The notes below the pieces were generated by a model. The model was given only the letters and a program-made list of their open reading frames with translations, had not been told where the DNA came from and made no database searches. Below, piece by piece: positions 58,622 through 64,000 of a stretch of 64,000 nt of DNA. The translations under genes and the position numbers were made by a program. The stretch lies in NCBI GenBank assembly GCA_038503035.1, contig JAVSML010000028.1, positions 379,464-443,463 on the forward strand, given 5' to 3'. How positions within the stretch are numbered: position 1 is the first letter of the stretch; the number at the start of each line of letters is the position of its first letter. Origin of the DNA: Crocodylus rhombifer (taxonomy: Eukaryota; Chordata; Crocodylia; Crocodylidae).

Positions 58622-59084
58622 CAGGTTTCCCTTGTTTTATGCTGTACATGCATTCCTGGAAAACAGTGCATAACTCAAACTTGCATAAAGGGAGCCCACT
58701 TTTCAAGTGACAAATAGGGATACATTCCAACACCTCTACTGTACTGACCCCAGACTTGGTTCTACCACTTTTACAAGACAACTTTGGTACTCGCCAACAG
58801 CAGATGGCGCACACAAGCACAGGGCACTATCATAATGGGGATGGCCATTACAGAAACTCATGTTGCAGCCAACAAGCAAGAAGTAAAGATCCACACTGGA
58901 GACTACATTTTGGTGAGAGTCATTCCCACAATGCACTGCACAAAGCAGCTGACTGTGGGCTTCCACCACACAAATTGCATAGGAGTGAATTTACTTCTCA
59001 TAGAACAAATTTTTGCTATAAAAAGGGCCTTCACATAAAAGTGAATTCACACATACAGAACCCGCATAAAGCGGGGGAAACCTG
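58622..59084. mobile_element. Tigger/pogo-like MITE (463 bp) with TA target sites
   Basis: It begins CAGGTTTCCCTTGTTTTATG and ends, read inward, CAGGTTTCCCCCGCTTTATG, an inverted repeat of about 20 bp with few mismatches. TA flanks both sides (58620-58621 and 59085-59086), as for Tc1/mariner-pogo elements; the CAGG...CGTTTTAT-like end resembles Tigger. Frames of up to 137 codons cross it but carry no DDE transposase motif, so it is non-autonomous. Confidence 0.82.
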
Positions 59085-59086
59085 TA

Positions 59087-61759
59087 TCTTGGATCCAACC
59101 CTAGAATTAAATATAGCTCTCTATCTAGACACGCATCTAAACTTAATGCAGCTGAAGTTATACATGTGAAACCACTACATTGTGCTAAGTACACTGTGTG
59201 TTTAGGGTGTTTTGAGAAACAGTAGATGCCTACATTAATTGTCAGCATGATGGGCAAGAATGAGGGAAGCATAATACTAATTAGACTAGGGTTCCTGGTC
59301 ATTCATATCATGACTAGTGCCTGCTTCATATTTTTATGTCTTTTGTGATGAATTGAGTGAGTGTGCTGCACTGCATTTGGTGTGAAAATAATTTTGGCAG
59401 TTCTGGTAATGGCAGTGCTTAATATTTTAAGTTAACTGTTTTTCAGGGTTGGTTTTTTTTTAATACTTATAAATATCACATAATTTAAGCAAACAGTTGG
59501 GAAGTCATCACCTCCCACAAATCTGAAATTACGTCTAGTTTTCAAGAGGAAAAAAGTTTTTTTAAATTTCTACTTCTTTCAAGATTTGTTATTTATTGGA
59601 ATAATGAGGAAAAATGTTAACTATAGCTGCTTACTAGTTAAAAGCTCTGGTTTTAGGGGAAAATATCATCTGCAGCTAGAAGAATGGTGTTAAAACGTAT
59701 CTTTAAATTAAATCTCAATAAATGCAAATAAATGCCAGATCTCTGGCTAGCTTCATTATGTGTAGTTCTGCTTGCTTCACTACATCACGAAGTGAAGTGG
59801 GCTGTGCTGATCTGCATAGGGAGATATACTGGCTCTAATAGCTGAAACCTTGGGTGTATCTAACTTGAGCTTAACTTATTCCATCTAAAATGGTTCTGTA
59901 TGATTTGTTCCTCTGGCTGAGCTTTAAAGTATGCACTACCTTTTCAGCCCTGCTCTAATATGTTGACTGAGAGCTGAAAATATCAGTTTTTATGACCTCT
60001 GGTTTTAGAAACAAAACCAACACTGACACCACTGCTAAAATGCTGCTCCTGAAATATTATGAGTGGGCATGTACCTAATTCATGGAGGCTGCTTCCATAT
60101 TGTATGGTTCTTACATGGCGTCTGACACCATTTTTATGATGGAGCATAATGGGCACCCCCAGGCCTCCAAATGAGGCCCTGGAATTCCTGCACCTGTGGC
60201 TACCTGTCAATCTTTGTGGAAGGGCGGGACTTCAGGGGCCCTTTGGCCAGAAGCATCAGGAGGACGGAGAGGGGATGGGGACTTCCCATTTCCCAGAGAT
60301 TGACAGGTGGTCATCTGTCAGTCTCCAGGGAAGCATGGGACTTACAAGGATCCCCTACCAATCAGATGTGTTGGGGGAAGGGCTGTGGCACTCTGCCACA
60401 AAAATCTCTTTCCTCCTCATGCTTCAGGACTCCAGGGCTTCCTGTCTCTGTTTGAAGAACCCTTCCCTCCTTCTTCCCCCCTCCCTCCCACTTTCCTGTT
60501 TTTTCACGGGGACTGTGATTTCCACAACATTTGCATAATTAAGGACCTACCAAATTCAGGATTATGGTTTTGGCCTAAAGAAGATTGGATATTGTTGTGG
60601 AATGAGGAAGATTATATTGCCAAAATAGAAAGGATGCTGATGTTATATAGATGCATTGTTGACCTTCTGTTTTCAATATAACAAAAGCCTGTGGCTAGAA
60701 TATGTTTAATTTAAAACTTCCAGCAGTAAATACTTTTGATTTATTTGCGAAAATACTGCCAACGCAAATGTTAAAAATGTAAGATAAAACCAAGTGTGTG
60801 GTTTTTATTTTAATCTTATTCAATGAGTGCAGAGAACAGTAGGTAATTCTGAGTCAACCATACATATGGTTGAATGATGGCATTAAAGAACCTGCTAAGC
60901 CAATAAATCAATATTTATTTACTGTCATTATATAAATGGCACATTCGCATATGTAGGACCAGCTTTCCAGAATGAGAAATAGTCAATACACTTAAGACAC
61001 TACTAGCAATAATTAGAAGAATTCCAATGCCATCAATTGGGTAGAAATAGTTTTGTCAAATATTGTGCTCTCTTCTGGTGTAGATTTCAACTATTACATG
61101 TAAAGGAACAGTGCTTTCTAATATAAGCACCTCGTGAGAAACATATCTCACTGAATTTGAAACTAATTAGCTCCAGTTTTCTAAAAATAGTTTATTCGTT
61201 TGGTTTTTTTTTTAATATTTGAAATCCAGTGTTTGCTTTTTAGCTGTTAATATAATAGTGAATATAATGTCTGCACCTGATTTATCACACACTATCTACA
61301 AATTACAGACTGCAAATATAACCTAGAGCTCAAGGGTGTAGAATTGCAAGGCATCTTCACCTGAATCACAGAATAGGGTTGCAGGAACAGTTAAGTAACC
61401 ATGGCTTTATCTAATAGGAGAATTATATTTCCCACTACATATAAGTAGTCTTGCCAAGCTGCATACAGGCAATTTTGGGCACTTACGGTCTAGCTATACA
61501 TTCAAATTAAAGCTAGATGGAAACCAGCTATTGAGTTGTTACACATTTTAAGCACTAGCTTTGTATCTGATTGGCTCTTTTTATAGCCCAATAGTTATTT
61601 TTATGGTATGCATATTACTTTGCACATGTGCCTGGTCTAAATTATTGTATGATTTAATCAGTTAGTTGTGTATTACATGTAATGTGTAGTGGGGGTCTAT
61701 GGATCACATTTTTCAAAGAACTTGTTTCCCTTTGAGGCACCAAAATGAAATATCTAGAT
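59087..61759. other. no recognisable gene; possible conserved AT-rich DNA
   Basis: 60140-60500 is GC-richer, with a frame of 129 codons and no recognisable motif. 60850-61270 is AT-rich and unique-looking, and could include conserved non-coding elements. No RNA gene is seen. Confidence 0.45.
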
Positions 61760-62048
61760 AAGTGGTTCTTACCCTTTTTGCACTCAAGGCATCCCTCAGA
61801 AAAATGCCAACTTTTTGTTTTCATTTGTTTTCTTTTACTATGGAAAACAAACAGAACAGTTCTTTTGCTGCAAAGAACTCGAAAGACTATGCCTGGTCGC
61901 ACTATGGAATCCTAGCTAAAATCTCTAGATTTTTCCTCTGCATCATGTTTGCATAACTAATAGTACTACCACTGTGGCACCTTGTAGAATCCTTGAGAGG
62001 ACCTCAAGGTGCCTCAAGATCCCATGGCACACTAATTGAGAATTCCTG
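61760..62048. mobile_element. Charlie-like hAT MITE, copy 2
   Basis: It begins AAGTGGTTCTTACCC and ends near AATTGAGAATTCCTG, decayed CAGTGGTTCTCAACC termini. Interior motifs CCTCAGAAAAATGCCA, CATCATGTTTGCATAAC and ATCCCATGGCACACTAATTG follow the order of copy 1 at 27173-27493. The target duplication is not preserved. Confidence 0.7.
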
Positions 62049-62126
62049 ACTTTATTTTGTTCTGAAAAGTTAGCAACTGGCAGCTTCTATTGAGAACATT
62101 GGTTAGATTTGGGTATGTTTCATTTA

Positions 62127-63565
62127 GGTTTGGGACCAAAATTATGTATAAACCAGTATAAGTGACCAGAAACTAGTTTAGCTCTGTAATGCAACAGAAG
62201 TTGAGTGCACATATAAACTTCTTTCAAGATGGCTGAAACAGGTTTAAGATAAACCTGGCTGGAGGTAGTATCGGACTTAACTGATTTAGATGAAATTGGT
62301 CTATTGAACTTTTGTCCCAGATACCCTCCAAATTCAAATAACTCACATACCCCACATAGGCGGAGGAAGAAAATGTGATCCAGGGAAGGAGGGGTGGGGG
62401 CTGAGTGCACAAGTGTGCATGTGCATGTATCCCCCACCCCCCAGCAAGTAAGTCTGTAGTGGGGAAGGGTCATGTGGGGGAGGGGCAGATCAAGGCCCCC
62501 ATGGTGAGGGAGGGAGTGGGGCAGATGCAAGGAAAGGGTGAATGGGGGCCTGGGATTAAGGCAGGTCATGGGAGGCTTGGAGCCCAGGCATCTTATTCAG
62601 GGATGTGCGGGGGAGGGCTTCTGCCACTGTGCACATCCCCAGGGCGGGCACAAGGAATATGTGCCCACCAATCCATGCTGTGCATGGGGCAGAGGCAGCT
62701 GCTGCTGTGCTCTTCACCCTGCTGCTCGTACCCTGGCAGCTGCCCAATGCCACGTGCCTCCATGCTGGCTGCTCCACCTGCCTGGTGGTGGGAGACATGT
62801 GGCATTGTGCAGCTGTCAGGGGACCAGCAGTGGTATGCAAAGCATAGCCTGCAGTGGTAGCCACCTTTGCCCCATACACAGCAGAAATTTGGAGGGCATG
62901 TGTTCCCTGTGTATGCACTGGGGGTGTGAGTAGTGGTGGGAGCCTCCCTGCACCCCTGGTGAGCTGCATGGGCAGGAAGCATCTCATGACCTGCCCCGAG
63001 ACCCCATTCATCCCCCTCTGTGGGACCTCAATCTGCCCCCCAACACCCTTTCCCTCCCCTGTACCCCTTCCCATCCTCACATTTACCTGTTCAGCTGGGT
63101 GCTGCTCTACCCACGGATGGGCTGGGAGTTCCTGGCTGCCTGAAGGCTCTAGCTGCTTGTCTCTGTCTGTGTGCACCCCTCCCCCACTGCAGCAGCTACC
63201 TGGTGCCCATGCCCAGACTGCCTGCATTTTGGGGGGCTAAGCCCCCTTAGCCCCAGCCTTCCACTGCCTATGTTGCCCTGGCATCTCGGGATGCTTTACA
63301 CCACCACCGCAAGCCCCCCCCCTGCCCACCTTGCTCGGTGGAGACTAGCCTTGGCCCAAGCTATCTGTTCCAGCTAAGCAGGGAGGCATGCTATAGTGCC
63401 CCCTGGCTTCTGGTCTGGGCCATACAGGCATGTGGCTGCATTTTGAGGATCAAAAGTAAATGCCTATTCATTTACTTATCAGTTTAATCTACGCATCTTA
63501 GACTAAGCTGTTAAGACGGAATCAATTCGGCCTTGGGCTTTTTGACTGTCTGTCCGTACTGAGCC
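62127..63565 (-). mobile_element. family B PIF/Harbinger-like element, copy C (1439 bp, inverted)
   Basis: It is the reverse orientation of copies A and B. The + strand right end, read inward, gives GGCTCAGTACGGACAGACAG, then TCAAAAAGCCCAAGGCCG; the left end begins GGTTTGGGACC and runs into TATAAACCAGTATAAGTG and TATCGGACTTAACTGATTT. Flanks are TTA and TTG. The interior is GC-rich and contains a roughly 650-bp imperfect palindrome made of two inverted copies of module G. Antisense frames of up to 223 codons are low-complexity and overlap in all phases; no transposase motif is visible. Confidence 0.78.
62445..63092. repeat. large imperfect palindrome made of inverted module G copies
   Basis: The left arm (GTAAGTCTGTAGTGGGGAAG at 62448, GGGGCAGATCAAGGCCCC, CATGGTGAGGGAGGGAGTG) is mirrored by the right arm, read on the minus strand from 63092 (GGTAAATGTGAGGATGGGAA, GGGGCAGATTGAGGTCCC). 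Near the centre CCTGGCAGCTGCCCAATGCC pairs with the inverse of GGCATTGTGCAGCTGTCAGG. Each arm is about 300 bp. Both carry a GTAAGT- or GTAAAT-type donor-like motif at the outer edge. Confidence 0.7.
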
Positions 63566-64000
63566 TTGTAAACAAGAACTTTTGAACCTTCTGCTCTCTA
63601 AGAAATCTGGTCCTGAATTCCTAAGGTTTTTAAATAACAAAAGCTAATAGCTAGGTATAACTGAAAACAGATATTGGGTACAAAAGAAAATGGCAGTTGT
63701 CACTTTAACACTGCCATTTTCAAACATTGGAATCTAATGTTAGTGCTTTAAATCCTTATATAGACACCCATATGAAAACTCATAGATTTGTTACAGTCAC
63801 AAAACGCTTTTTTAAAACAATGTTAGCACTGTTTTTAACTTTTAAGTTATCACTCTAACAATAGTGCAAAACTGATTTGTTTTCATGTTGCTAGGTGAAC
63901 ATTAGAAAAAGCTCTGCAGCCTTTAGAGTAATAGATTACACTATTAAACAAATGATAAAACCATTTGAAAAAGGTAAATGCAAGCTCTTTAGCGGGCTAG
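63566..64000. other. no recognisable feature
   Basis: AT-rich sequence to the window end; nothing assignable. Confidence 0.5.

Noticed and set aside
58756..59169. 137-codon frame as a gene
   Set aside because: It lies almost entirely within the Tigger/pogo-like MITE and lacks a transposase DDE signature.
62556..63227. 223-codon antisense open frame
   Set aside because: It runs across the centre of an imperfect palindrome inside a transposon; the frame is low-complexity and overlaps four other frames.

Overview
This window is vertebrate nuclear DNA, most likely crocodilian (alligator-like). I found no gene in it with an intact or recognisable host coding sequence. The organism call rests on repeats I recognise: CR1 LINE 3' ends reading 'CATAG...GGGTCGGAAGGGACCT...CCCCCTGCC' on the + strand, CR1 reverse-transcriptase remnants, old MIR fragments, and many short non-autonomous DNA transposons of the kind that fill crocodilian and turtle genomes. 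The host background is AT-rich, and open reading frames are short and mostly chance. There is one 10-N assembly gap at 10029-10038. The region is either an intergenic desert or part of a very large intron; the sequence alone does not decide.

Layout. 1-2.8 kb: the tail of one hAT-like element, a CR1 3' end, and a complete 999-bp hAT-like element (family A) with an 8-bp target duplication. 3.5-11.5 kb: SINE-like and MIR fragments, a solo LTR (6648-7427), a hAT-like element near 9 kb. 16-21.9 kb: a hAT-like fragment, a decayed 2.2-kb LINE with endonuclease tail and reverse transcriptase (18490-20690), and two inverted-repeat MITEs. 23-31.5 kb: a CR1 end, a second family A fragment, two hAT-like MITEs, and two copies of a family with GGCTAGGGACAGAC ends (family B, PIF/Harbinger-like 3-bp target sites). 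33-39.8 kb: a palindromic MITE, a 1205-bp solo LTR carrying a 40-bp minisatellite, and a cluster of MITEs and GC-rich repeat modules. 41-46.6 kb: a hAT-like element with a strong internal hairpin, the first copy of a GGGCCTTGTTA family (family E), and a GC-rich module. 51-55 kb: a CR1 reverse-transcriptase fragment on the minus strand, CR1 remnants split by a family E element, and another family B copy. 56-64 kb: hAT-like ends, a Tigger/pogo-like MITE with TA target sites, and a 1.4-kb family B copy whose interior is a large imperfect palindrome.

The most interesting theme is modular. Elements with different terminal repeats carry related GC-rich interiors, several with a GTAAGT or GTGAGT splice-donor-like motif near the edge of the GC-rich part. 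I found no protein system, RNA gene or CRISPR-like array. Family assignments are from memory of general repeat classes and from visible termini and target duplications; no database search was run.
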